A DNA stretch of 64,000 bases from NCBI RefSeq assembly GCF_019426345.1, contig NZ_JAHLLW010000006.1, positions 62,001 to 126,000 on the forward strand. Reading direction: 5' to 3'. Every line of letters starts with the position of its first letter. The first letter of the stretch is position 1. This document shows, piece after piece, positions 44,905-53,608 of this stretch. The position numbers were made by a program, and so were the translations under genes. The notes beneath the pieces were generated by a model that was given only the letters and a program-made list of their open reading frames with translations, did no database searches and was not told where the DNA came from. Source of the stretch: Marinomonas lutimaris. Lineage in GTDB: Bacteria > Pseudomonadota > Gammaproteobacteria > Pseudomonadales > Marinomonadaceae.

Positions 44905-45780
44905 ATGTACGAAGAAGCCAGTAACTCTACTGTTTTAATGCTATTACATACGGCAGTTTACCCCTTTCTCGCCGCACTAATAGTCAGCATTGTTGCTGGA
45001 AAATTGTTACGCGCATCGTCTTATCTTGGTTACCTTGGCGGCTTTATTGTCGGACTCAGCCTGATCCATTCAGGCTTGAGTTTCCCACCAAAGCAAGCGA
45101 TAGACTATTACAGCATAACAGTATTAATTGGCATCGTTTCACTATTTAGCTTAGTCACTATTAAACAACCAGTAATTCGCAACAGTGCTGGTTTTATATT
45201 GTTTGGACTATCGTTTTATCTTCTACTCAACCCAGTATTAAAACACTCAGGCCCTATCATCAGCCTTAGTTGGGCAGCAAGCTGCGCATTCATCGTTCTG
45301 CTTTACCAACTGATACAACAAAAAATACAAAAAACAGCAGATCAAAAAGCACAGCCAGAACGCAGCATTTCTCCACTACTTTTACCAATAGGATTGATGG
45401 TCACTGCTGGCGCAGCTGCACCGGTTATATCAATTGGAGGAAGCTTATTAATAGGACAGCTATTAGGTGCTTTAGGTGCAGCGTTATTTGCCTATGTGAC
45501 TATTAGTTATTTTACTAAAACCACACAAAGCCAAACCAGTATCCCAGCTCTCCTAATACTAGGAGGATTAATTACACAAAGTCATGTTCTAGCAGACATT
45601 CCGTTAAACGTCATGCTAATGCTTGCTGCAAGCAGCTTTATAACGCCAATAGCCGTTGCTCTAGGCGGTCGATTAAGCAACAGACAAAGTATTTTCATTA
45701 TCATTGGCCAAATCGTAATCAGCATTTTAATAAGTGGATTAAGCTTATGGTTGGTTTGGCCGGAAAGTAGCCTGTATTAA
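44905..45780 (+). CDS. Polytopic membrane protein of unknown function
   Basis: 291 aa with about eight hydrophobic spans, internally two roughly similar halves separated by a polar stretch (IQQKIQKTADQKAQPERS near 140-155). No signature I recognise. Preceded by AAGGAAAG and close behind yceI, which suggests a shared job, possibly in envelope stress or lipid handling. Confidence 0.7.
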   Translation: MYEEASNSTVLMLLHTAVYPFLAALIVSIVAGKLLRASSYLGYLGGFIVGLSLIHSGLSFPPKQAIDYYSITVLIGIVSLFSLVTIKQPVIRNSAGFILFGLSFYLLLNPVLKHSGPIISLSWAASCAFIVLLYQLIQQKIQKTADQKAQPERSISPLLLPIGLMVTAGAAAPVISIGGSLLIGQLLGALGAALFAYVTISYFTKTTQSQTSIPALLILGGLITQSHVLADIPLNVMLMLAASSFITPIAVALGGRLSNRQSIFIIIGQIVISILISGLSLWLVWPESSLY

Positions 45781-45789
45781 TCAAAAACG

Positions 45790-46206
45790 CTAATCTTTGA
45801 AAATAGATCTAGAAGATTGCCATAGTGGTAAAATAACAGCCGCTATGGCACAGCTAGCAGCACCATATGACATCATATACAAGACATCAGATTCACTAAG
45901 ATGAAGGTGAATGAAGACAGAAACATAATTAGGAACAACAATAAATAACCATATCCCTATAACTATAAAGAAGCGACCAAAACCAGATAGCCCCTTTATT
46001 CTTAGCAATAACCAAGCCGTAAAATACAAATACACAAAAGAAGAAAATGCGAACAACAAAATCACACCAACGGAAGGTTGCTTCGCCATATCTACCAAAG
46101 CTGCACGCTCTAAAAGTGACACAGGTGCCGAAGCATACCAAGCCCCCCCAACAAGCATTTGAAAGATAAAAGCTAATACGACCGCTTTATGATTTATTTT
46201 GTACAC
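45790..46206 (-). CDS. Small membrane protein, DUF1761-like
   Basis: About 138 aa with four membrane spans. The first span FIFQMLVGGAWYASAP resembles the DUF1761 GxxWY signature. Function unknown. The nominal ATG at 46218 lies inside a perfect anti-16S match (GGAGGTGAT), so the real start is more likely the GTG at 46206 just after it. Convergent with the preceding membrane gene. Confidence 0.65.
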   Translation of the reverse strand: MYKINHKAVVLAFIFQMLVGGAWYASAPVSLLERAALVDMAKQPSVGVILLFAFSSFVYLYFTAWLLLRIKGLSGFGRFFIVIGIWLFIVVPNYVSVFIHLHLSESDVLYMMSYGAASCAIAAVILPLWQSSRSIFKD

Positions 46207-46250
46207 ATCACCTCCCATTCTACTTATTTATCTCAACCAAAAATTGGCAG

Positions 46251-47129
46251 CTAACTAGCTTGATATAATTCCTTAACTAAACTTCTTAATTTTGATCGCC
46301 ATGGCCGCTGTTTTATCCCAAAGTGATTAAATATCTTCCGACAAGATAATGATTGCCGCTGCATAACTAACGTTTCATGCACCTCTGGAAACGAATCACC
46401 AATTGCCTCGACTTCTACTTGCGCTTTAGGATCGAATTGACTGGAAGTCGCCAAAATAGCCTCAACCAATCGAATCCAACTAATTTCTTCAGCACAACAA
46501 TAATGGTAAACACCTTTATTTTGAGCACCGTAATGCCCTTGATTTACCATAGACAAAATCACTCGAACCAAATCAGACACTGGTGTAGGACTACCAATTA
46601 AGTCATCTTTATAAGCAAGATTAACGCCATCTTGAATCAAGCCTAGCGTCCTACAAACAAAGTCATCCCCTTTACCACTGAATAACCAACCCGTTCGTAG
46701 CACAATATTATTAGGGTTACTCAGCACAATAGACTCCGCCTCAATCAAAGCTTTTGCATAAGCCTCAGAACTATCTGGAACATCAATTTCAGCGTAAGGC
46801 ACATCTTTATTGCCAGAAAACACCCTAGCACTGCTAATCATGATTAATGTCGTGCTCGATTTTTCACTCAAATACCGTAAAGAGGACTGAAACTTTCCAT
46901 AATCATTTTGCAGCGCATAACGCAAGCTTAACGCATCAATAATAACGTCAAACTGCATGGCATCTAATTCAGCTCTTCTGCTAACATCCAGTAATAGCGA
47001 TTCATCAGGACACAACCATTCGAATTCGTCTTTGCCTTCAGAAAGCTGCAATAAAGACGAACCAACTTCAGTGCCACTTCCCAAAAGAAGAATACGAATA
47101 GGCGCGTTAATATCTTGTGTATTATTCAA
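46251..47129 (-). CDS. RmlD-like NAD(P)-binding protein, catalytic Lys missing
   Basis: 292 aa, short-chain reductase of the dTDP-4-dehydrorhamnose reductase (RmlD)/MAT2B group. Rossmann loop LLLGSGTEVGSSL near 14-26, STTLIMISSARVFSG near 92-106, VLRTGWLFSG near 145. The YxxxK pair is broken: Tyr124 is followed by Leu at 128 (EAYAKALIEAE). No rhamnose genes lie nearby. It overlaps tatD by four bases, so it is in a tatD operon. A non-enzymatic or altered role is possible. Confidence 0.75.
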   Translation of the reverse strand: MNNTQDINAPIRILLLGSGTEVGSSLLQLSEGKDEFEWLCPDESLLLDVSRRAELDAMQFDVIIDALSLRYALQNDYGKFQSSLRYLSEKSSTTLIMISSARVFSGNKDVPYAEIDVPDSSEAYAKALIEAESIVLSNPNNIVLRTGWLFSGKGDDFVCRTLGLIQDGVNLAYKDDLIGSPTPVSDLVRVILSMVNQGHYGAQNKGVYHYCCAEEISWIRLVEAILATSSQFDPKAQVEVEAIGDSFPEVHETLVMQRQSLSCRKIFNHFGIKQRPWRSKLRSLVKELYQAS

Positions 47130-47905
47130 AGTAAGTCCTCATTCCACCTTGGAAAAGTCCTCAGTAGATTATCATATGTCTGCTGTGCAATCTGCTCTAC
47201 ACTTTCCTCCCTTATCTGCGCCACACTCTGCGCAATAAGAGGAATAGAAAGAGGGGTATTATGTTGCCCTTGAAAACCATAAAGCGGCATATCAGGCGAA
47301 TCCGTTTCAAGCACAAATGCATTATCACTGAGCGATGCCAATACTCTATGCGCTTTTTGTGCTCTTGGATAAGTCACCGTACCACCAATCCCCAGCACAA
47401 AGCCAAGGTCCAAAAAACGTTTCGCTTGTTCAGAGCTGCCATTAAAAGCATGAACAACACCACCGCATTTAAAACCAACTTCCCGCAAATACTTAAACAC
47501 CAAATCATAACTTTTTCTGGCGTGTAAAATAACTGGTAATTTCAATGATTTAGCCACACTTAACTGACGAGTGAAAAACGCCACCTGTACTTTCATATCA
47601 ATAGCATTAGGCCAACAATCCAATCCTATCTCACCAACGGCAACCACACGAGGTGTATCACATTGCTCAGCAAGAAAATCGATTTGATCCAACGAAGCTT
47701 CCGACAAAAAATAAGGGTGTAAACCATAAGCAGCTCGCCACTCAGGATAACGCTTCATCAATATTTCCAACTTCGACCAGCTAGCAACAGTCGTCGCAGG
47801 CACCAAAAAACCCGCCACACCATTTTCCAAGCAGCGTGACATCAACGAATCGCGTTGCTCATCAAACACATCAAAATCTAAATGACAATGGCTATCAATA
47901 AACAT
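47126..47905 (-). CDS. TatD-family metal-dependent hydrolase
   Basis: 259 aa TIM-barrel phosphoesterase/DNase family. Metal ligands in FIDSHCHLDFDVFD at the N-terminus, VGEIGLDCWP near 92, PVILHARKSYD near 127, GGVVHAFNGS near 150 and ETDSPDMPLYG near 205. Family members act on DNA 3' ends or as D-aminoacyl-tRNA hydrolases. YjjV/YcfH-type subgroup cannot be decided by eye. Confidence 0.9.
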   Translation of the reverse strand: MFIDSHCHLDFDVFDEQRDSLMSRCLENGVAGFLVPATTVASWSKLEILMKRYPEWRAAYGLHPYFLSEASLDQIDFLAEQCDTPRVVAVGEIGLDCWPNAIDMKVQVAFFTRQLSVAKSLKLPVILHARKSYDLVFKYLREVGFKCGGVVHAFNGSSEQAKRFLDLGFVLGIGGTVTYPRAQKAHRVLASLSDNAFVLETDSPDMPLYGFQGQHNTPLSIPLIAQSVAQIREESVEQIAQQTYDNLLRTFPRWNEDLL

Positions 47906-47964
47906 ATAGAAGAGGTTACACGATTTAAAGGATGAAGTACTAGATTATAAAACATTCGAAAACA

Positions 47965-47995
47965 AAAAAGGCCGTACAAAATGCACGGCCTTTTT
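47965..47995 (-). terminator. Intrinsic terminator after pckA
   Basis: Minus strand AAAAAGGCCGT, nine-base loop, ACGGCCTTTTT, then more T. Confidence 0.9.
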
Positions 47996-48017
47996 AAGAA
48001 ACATAGTAAAAGTAAGC

Positions 48018-49574
48018 TTAAAGTGATGGGCCAGCCTTCACAATAGCATCAGACACTGTATCGAACTTCTTAAAGTTCTCAACGAATTGATTAATCAAAT
48101 TTTTCGCTTGAGCTTCATAAGCCGACTGATCTGACCATGTCTTACGAGGGTTCAATAAAACACTATCAACACCAGGAACTTGAGTCGGAACATCCAAGTT
48201 AACGTCAGACAAGTGCTCGGTTTCAGCATCAGCCAAAACACCAGATTGAATCGCAGAAATTACCGCACGAGTAGTAGGAATACTAAAACGCTTACCACCT
48301 TGACCATGAGCACCACCAGTCCAACCAGTATTAACCAGATAAACCTTGCTACCGAACTCCTCAATGCGCTTAATCAAAAGATCCGCGTACACATCAGCAG
48401 AACGAGGGAAGAAAGGCGCACCAAAACAAGTAGAGAAGGTTGATTTAATCCCCGTACCAGCGCCCATTTCTGTTGAACCAACAAGCGCTGTGTAACCACT
48501 TAAAAAGTGATAAGCCGCCGCTTCTTTCGTCAAGATAGAAACTGGAGGAAGAACACCTGTCAAATCACACGTTAAAAAGATAATGGCATTTGGCTCACCA
48601 GCTCGGTTGCCCGCTGCACGTTTTTCAATATGCTCACGAGGGTAACCAGCACGACCATTCTGAGTCAAAGACGTATCAGCATAATCAGCAACACGTGTTT
48701 CAGGATCTAGAACAACGTTTTCAACGATAGTACCAAATTTAATCGCATCCCAAATAATCGGCTCATTTTTTTGAGAAAGATCAATGGTTTTTGCGTAGCA
48801 GCCGCCTTCAATATTGAAAACGGTGTCTTTACCCCAACCATGTTCATCATCGCCAATCAAAAAGCGCTCAGGATCAGCAGACAAAGTTGTTTTACCCGTA
48901 CCTGACAATCCAAAAAACAAAGTCACATCGTCTTCTGTACCGACGTTGGCAGCACAATGCATTGGCAATACATCATGAGCAGGCAACAAATAGTTTTGTA
49001 CGGAGAACATGGCTTTTTTCATTTCACCAGCGTAACGCATACCTGCGATAAGCACTTTGCGCTCAGCAAAGTTCAGAATCACACAACCATCTGAATTGGT
49101 GCCATCACGCTCAGGCTCACAAACAAAGTTTGGCGCATTAAGAATCTGCCACTCACCTTTGCTTGATGGATTATATACATCAGGACGAATAAACAGGTTA
49201 CGACCAAATAATTGGTGCCAAGCTGTTTCAGTGCGCATAATCACTGGCAAATAATATTCATCTCCCGCACCGACATGAATGTTAGATACAAACGACTCTT
49301 GGCCATCAAGATACGCAGCAACTCGATCCCAAAGCGGAGCAAATTTTGCTTCAGGGAACGGGCGATTAACAGGGCCCCAATGAATGCTATCTTTACTGGA
49401 CGCTTCTTCAACGATGAAACGATCCATAGGAGATCGACCGGTACGAGCACCTGTTTCAACAACAAGCGCGCCGTTATCGGCAAGAACCCCTTCGCCATTC
49501 TGCAGGGCTTTTTCAACCAACTGCGGCGTAGTTAAATTTGTATGAATACTAGTTACGTCTGATGCGGAGTTCAT
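48018..49574 (-). CDS. pckA: Phosphoenolpyruvate carboxykinase (ATP)
   Basis: Makes PEP from oxaloacetate and ATP, the entry step of gluconeogenesis. 518 aa. Kinase loop [27 protein letters not shown] near 222-248, oxaloacetate-binding [12 protein letters not shown] near 47, and [12 protein letters not shown] near 380. A long 507-base upstream region contains a perfect 18-base palindrome about 100 bases before the start, suggesting regulation by carbon source. Confidence 0.97.
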   Translation of the reverse strand: MNSASDVTSIHTNLTTPQLVEKALQNGEGVLADNGALVVETGARTGRSPMDRFIVEEASSKDSIHWGPVNRPFPEAKFAPLWDRVAAYLDGQESFVSNIHVGAGDEYYLPVIMRTETAWHQLFGRNLFIRPDVYNPSSKGEWQILNAPNFVCEPERDGTNSDGCVILNFAERKVLIAGMRYAGEMKKAMFSVQNYLLPAHDVLPMHCAANVGTEDDVTLFFGLSGTGKTTLSADPERFLIGDDEHGWGKDTVFNIEGGCYAKTIDLSQKNEPIIWDAIKFGTIVENVVLDPETRVADYADTSLTQNGRAGYPREHIEKRAAGNRAGEPNAIIFLTCDLTGVLPPVSILTKEAAAYHFLSGYTALVGSTEMGAGTGIKSTFSTCFGAPFFPRSADVYADLLIKRIEEFGSKVYLVNTGWTGGAHGQGGKRFSIPTTRAVISAIQSGVLADAETEHLSDVNLDVPTQVPGVDSVLLNPRKTWSDQSAYEAQAKNLINQFVENFKKFDTVSDAIVKAGPSL

Positions 49575-50081
49575 GTTGCTAAATCCTCTGAACTATAAAG
49601 ATTGTCTGGTCATTTTTATTATTATGCGAAAGTTTTTTTCTGTAAAAAGCATAGTAACAAAACAATCTAAGAAAAAATATTGTTATAACAATATGTTATT
49701 TTATTACCATTTTGAAACTTTCCAAAAAATCCTAACCACATGAAAAATATAGAAATTACTTTAAATCAGTGTAATGAAACGAGAATCAACACCTAAGCAC
49801 AAGTGATCGACACTATTTTTTTTGTAGTTTTCTTTCTTTTTTGTAGTCTTTCTACTAAATAGAAACTTATTACCCACTCTAAGAACAACAAAAAACAACC
49901 AATGCAGCCCCGCAATTTTCTAAGAGAAAGCCACCTAAAATGTAAGGTTTCTATTAAAAAACATCAAAAAAACACAATTATTTGAATTTTTCTTGCCTCT
50001 AGTATGTCCTGAATCATAGCGCTTCATGGTAAGATTCTTTCTTCAATTTCCCCCAATTGTTCAAAAGGTTGATCGATATTT
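49575..50081. other. Divergent regulatory region between pckA and gnd
   Basis: No gene is visible. It is very AT-rich and holds a perfect palindrome at 49677-49694 and two adjacent 19-base units starting TTTTTTGTAGT at 49818-49836 and 49837-49855 (about 15 of 19 identical). The remainder shows no structure I can name. Confidence 0.5.
49677..49694. promoter_or_regulatory. Perfect 18-base palindrome upstream of pckA
   Basis: ATATTGTTA-TAACAATAT, no mismatches, 103 bases before the pckA start. Looks like a dimeric repressor operator (GntR- or LacI-like in style), but no regulator can be named. Confidence 0.5.
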
Positions 50082-51605
50082 ATGTTAAAAACGAATCAGA
50101 ACTGCAATATTGGATTTGTCGGCCTGGGTGTCATGGGTAAAAACTTGGCCTTAAATTTAGCTGACCATGGCTACCGAGTTGCAGGTTTTGATCTTGACGC
50201 ACATAAAGTTCAAGACGTTTTAGATACTGAAGCGGCAGAACGCCCAGATCCATCAGCAGAAGCTCGTATCATTGGCTGTTCAAACATAGAAGACATGCTT
50301 GCAAATTTAGTAAAGCCTCGCGTCATTGTTGTTTTGGTTCCTGCTGGAAGCCCTGTAGACGCCGTATGCAACAGCTTAATTGATGCTGGCCTAGAAGCAG
50401 ACGATATCGTAGTAGACTGCGGAAACAGTCAATGGACTGATACCATTCGCCGTGAAGCGGAATACAAAGAAAAATTCAAATTCTTTGGCACCGCTGTTTC
50501 TGGTGGTGAAGTGGGGGCGCGTTTTGGCCCATCTCTTATGCCTGGCGGCGACGCCGATTCTTGGAAATATCTACAACCAATGTGGGAAGCCGTAGCCGCT
50601 AAAGTAGACGAGAATGGCAAACCCATCGTTAGCAACACACCTGGCAAACCTGTAACTAAAGGCGAACCTTGTACTGCTTACCTTGGGCCAAATGGCGCAG
50701 GTCATTACGTGAAAATGGTTCATAACGGCATTGAATATGCTGACATGCAGCTTATTTGTGAAGCTTATCATCTACTACGTTCTTTGCTTGGTTACGAACC
50801 TGAAGAAATTGGTAAGTTATTTGAAAAATGGAACCAAGGTGTTTTAAACAGCTACCTTGTTGAAATTTCAGCTGACATTCTTCAGCAATACGACCACAAA
50901 ACAGGCGCTCCGCTAGTAGATATGATCCTAGACAGCGCAGGCCAAAAAGGCACTGGCCGCTGGACATCTATCAGCGCGACACAAATGGGTGTTCCTGCTG
51001 GCATTATCAGCGAATCCGTTTATGCTCGTGCCCTAAGCACACTAACAGGTGAACGAGAGCTTGCTGCAAGCAAACTTGTTGCAGATGTAGAAAGTGGCGA
51101 AATTGAAGCCGAAGAAGTAGAGAAAGCAATCGAAGAAGCGCTTTACTGTGCGAAAATTTGTGCTTACGCTCAAGGCTTCCAACTAATGCGCGCAGCTGAA
51201 AAAGAATACGATTGGAAATTTAACTTCAGTGACATCGCTAAAATCTGGCGCGGAGGCTGCATCATTCGAGCGTCTTTCCTACAAAAGATCGCTGATGCTT
51301 TTGTCGAAAACCCAGCGCTTGAAAACCTATTGCTAAGCGATTATTTCGCTGACGCCATGGCGAGCAAGCAAGCTGGTCTTCGCAAAGCTGTTGTCCTTGC
51401 AGCGCAATCAGGTATCCCAACGCCATCTTTCTTCTCGGCATTGGCTTACTTTGATGGCTACCGCTCTGAAGTTTTGCCTGCTAACTTGCTACAAGCGCAA
51501 CGCGACTACTTCGGCGCTCACACCTATGAACGCGTGGATGCAGAGCCAGGTCAGAAATTCCATACTTACTGGCAAGAAGAAGGTCGTCCAGAGCGTAAAG
51601 CTTAA
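50082..51605 (+). CDS. gnd: 6-phosphogluconate dehydrogenase (decarboxylating)
   Basis: Oxidises 6-phosphogluconate to ribulose-5-phosphate with NADP in the pentose phosphate pathway. 507 aa, longer than E. coli Gnd (468) through small insertions, for example near residues 45-60 and 185-200 (VSNTPGKPVTKGEP). NADP loop FVGLGVMGKNLALNLADHGY, substrate region GGEVGARFGPSLMPGG, catalytic HYVKMVHNGIEYADMQL and IWRGGCIIRASFL. Followed by a strong terminator. Confidence 0.96.
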   Translation: MLKTNQNCNIGFVGLGVMGKNLALNLADHGYRVAGFDLDAHKVQDVLDTEAAERPDPSAEARIIGCSNIEDMLANLVKPRVIVVLVPAGSPVDAVCNSLIDAGLEADDIVVDCGNSQWTDTIRREAEYKEKFKFFGTAVSGGEVGARFGPSLMPGGDADSWKYLQPMWEAVAAKVDENGKPIVSNTPGKPVTKGEPCTAYLGPNGAGHYVKMVHNGIEYADMQLICEAYHLLRSLLGYEPEEIGKLFEKWNQGVLNSYLVEISADILQQYDHKTGAPLVDMILDSAGQKGTGRWTSISATQMGVPAGIISESVYARALSTLTGERELAASKLVADVESGEIEAEEVEKAIEEALYCAKICAYAQGFQLMRAAEKEYDWKFNFSDIAKIWRGGCIIRASFLQKIADAFVENPALENLLLSDYFADAMASKQAGLRKAVVLAAQSGIPTPSFFSALAYFDGYRSEVLPANLLQAQRDYFGAHTYERVDAEPGQKFHTYWQEEGRPERKA

Positions 51606-51624
51606 GACCAACTTCTAGCTCAAA

Positions 51625-51659
51625 AAAAACGCTGACTTAGCAATAAGTCAGCGTTTTTT
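51625..51659 (+). terminator. Intrinsic terminator after gnd
   Basis: Perfect 11-pair stem ACGCTGACTTA / TAAGTCAGCGT with a GCAA tetraloop, followed by a T run; an A run precedes it, so it may also act on the convergent trmJ. Confidence 0.92.
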
Positions 51660-51717
51660 GTTTCAGTTTGGATGCTGACCCATGCTTTTAGCAAAGCACT
51701 GTCAAGCGAACTAGTCA

Positions 51718-52437
51718 TTACTTCATTTTCTTTTCCATCGAAGTCAACATACCTCTTAACATGCCCACTTCTTGCTGATCCAATCGCGAACGCTGAAACA
51801 AACGACGAAAACGTGTCATCACTTGCATTGGCATTTCAGGATCAAGAAACTCAGTCTGTACTAAGACTTTTTCCAAATGCTCAAGCAAGTAATCGATCTG
51901 CTCAACATTGGCCGCTGGCACATCCCATTTACTCGCAACCACTGGCGCATCTTTCATCAATAGAGTCTTCATGCGTAACTCATAGGCAATAACCTGTACT
52001 GCCGCACCCAAATTCAAGGAACTAAAGGTCTCAACAGAAGGAATATGCACATGATAATTACAGCGTTGTAGCTCTTCGTTGGTGAGTCCTCTGTCTTCAC
52101 GACCAAACACAAATGCCGTCACCAAGCCTTCATCAAACACCAAGTCTGCTGCTTGCCTTGGATCTACCAAAGGCCAAGGAATATTACGTTCACGAGCACT
52201 GGTGCCGATGACTAGCTGACAATCAGCCAAGGCTTCTTCTAAAGTATCTACAACAACGGCATTATCTAAAATATCCATCGCACCAGAAGCGCGACTCACC
52301 GCTTCATCACTAGGATATTGCTTAGGTGCAACAAGATACAGATCTGCTAGCCCCATATTTTTCATTGCACGAGCAGCACCACCAATATTTCCAGGGTGCG
52401 ATGTATTAACAAGGACAATTCTTACTTTATTTTGCAT
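51718..52437 (-). CDS. trmJ: tRNA (cytidine/uridine-32-2'-O)-methyltransferase
   Basis: SPOUT-fold enzyme methylating nucleotide 32 of the tRNA anticodon loop. 239 aa from the ATG at 52437 (MQNKVRIVLVNTSHPGNIG); five extra codons from a TTG are less likely. Trefoil-knot motifs: VFGREDRGLTNEELQRC near 107 and SLNLGAAVQVIAYELR near 140. Divergent from suhB, the usual neighbour of trmJ in gammaproteobacteria. Confidence 0.94.
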   Translation of the reverse strand: MQNKVRIVLVNTSHPGNIGGAARAMKNMGLADLYLVAPKQYPSDEAVSRASGAMDILDNAVVVDTLEEALADCQLVIGTSARERNIPWPLVDPRQAADLVFDEGLVTAFVFGREDRGLTNEELQRCNYHVHIPSVETFSSLNLGAAVQVIAYELRMKTLLMKDAPVVASKWDVPAANVEQIDYLLEHLEKVLVQTEFLDPEMPMQVMTRFRRLFQRSRLDQQEVGMLRGMLTSMEKKMK

Positions 52438-52735
52438 TTTATGAGGTACCAATAATAGCCGTCGGACAATGGCGCGTATCTTAACAGATATTTATCATAA
52501 AGCCGCAAGCCGATCAGTTTTTAACCAAAACTTCACTAGCAAAAAGCGCACTGTTACGATAGAATTCGCGCTCTTATTTAGGCACTCGGTTCTATTGTGC
52601 TCTTTGCTTAAGGTACTTACCTTTGCGAAGGCAATTGATAAAACGGAGAAGCCCGCTCTTTAACACTTTATTTGGCAACTTATCGTCTTATAGACGGTAT
52701 ATGCATTTTAATGACGGAATAATTGACGGTAAATT

Positions 52736-53524
52736 ATGCAACCTAGAATCAATGTCGCACTTAAAGCAGCTCGTGCCGCTGCAGAATATATTGTTCACTC
52801 GCAAGAAAAATTGCTTTTTGATAAAGAACAAGGTCAGTCCGCTGAACAAGTTTATCAAGCTGTTTGCTCTGGCGCAGAACGCAGCATTGTTTACCACCTA
52901 GAAAAAGCCTACCCAGCTGACACCATCACAACTCGCCTTCAAGGCACAGTTCAAAATGGCGAAGAAGGCGAATGGATCATTGATGCAATCCAAGGACAGC
53001 ACTTATTTTCACGTGGCCTAACGGGCAACGTTATTACTATGAGCTACCTAGTTGCCGGTAAAGTGGAGCACGCTCTTGTGCTAAACCCTCACACCAAAGA
53101 CGAGTTTTACGCTAGTAAAGGTCGTGGTGCCTACCTGAACAACTCTCGAATCCGTAGCAGCTCTGCACGTACATTAGAAAACGTGACTGTCGCAGCACAA
53201 TTCCCTGCAACTGATCGCTTGATGCCTTACCTATCTGGACAATTCGCTGTGCTCACTGAAATTGCAGAGCAAGGCGCTCGTGCTGTTATGCAAGACTGCC
53301 CAGCATTGATGCTTGCTAACGTTGCAGCTGGTCGTCTTGATGCAGCTTGGGGCATTAAACTTCAAGAATGGGAAATGCAAGCGCCGCTATTCATTGCAAA
53401 AGAAGCTGGTTGTTTATTCGCTGGTTTTGATGGCTCACCAAGCCTAGAAAAAGGCGATGTACTTTGCGCAGCACCACGTTTGTTTAAAGTATTGCTGCCA
53501 ACTCTAAACAAACACCTAAACTAA
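52736..53524 (+). CDS. suhB: SuhB homologue with degenerate inositol-phosphatase active site
   Basis: 262 aa, full length for SuhB and in the usual place beside trmJ. The fold-level sequence is kept (INVALKAARAAAEYIV, SKGRGAYLNN, VAAGRLDAAWGIKLQEW), but metal ligands of E. coli SuhB are replaced: Asp44 by Cys44, the Glu67-Glu68 pair by Arg67-Leu68, DPLDGT by DAIQGQ (83-88, second Asp to Gln), and WD by WE at 212-213. Only one of the core Asp residues remains. Phosphatase activity is therefore unlikely. E. coli SuhB also binds NusA and acts in rRNA antitermination without needing catalysis; that role may be what is kept. Confidence 0.88.
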   Translation: MQPRINVALKAARAAAEYIVHSQEKLLFDKEQGQSAEQVYQAVCSGAERSIVYHLEKAYPADTITTRLQGTVQNGEEGEWIIDAIQGQHLFSRGLTGNVITMSYLVAGKVEHALVLNPHTKDEFYASKGRGAYLNNSRIRSSSARTLENVTVAAQFPATDRLMPYLSGQFAVLTEIAEQGARAVMQDCPALMLANVAAGRLDAAWGIKLQEWEMQAPLFIAKEAGCLFAGFDGSPSLEKGDVLCAAPRLFKVLLPTLNKHLN

Positions 53525-53552
53525 AACTGAACTTTGGTTTAAGAACATAGAC

Positions 53553-53590
53553 AAAAAGGCTCTTTTCAGCGATGAAAAGAGCCTTTTTTT
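53553..53590 (+). terminator. Intrinsic terminator after suhB
   Basis: AAAAAGGCTCTTTTC, six-base loop, GAAAAGAGCCTTTTT, followed by more T. Confidence 0.92.
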
Positions 53591-53608
53591 ATGATAATTA
53601 TTTTCTAA

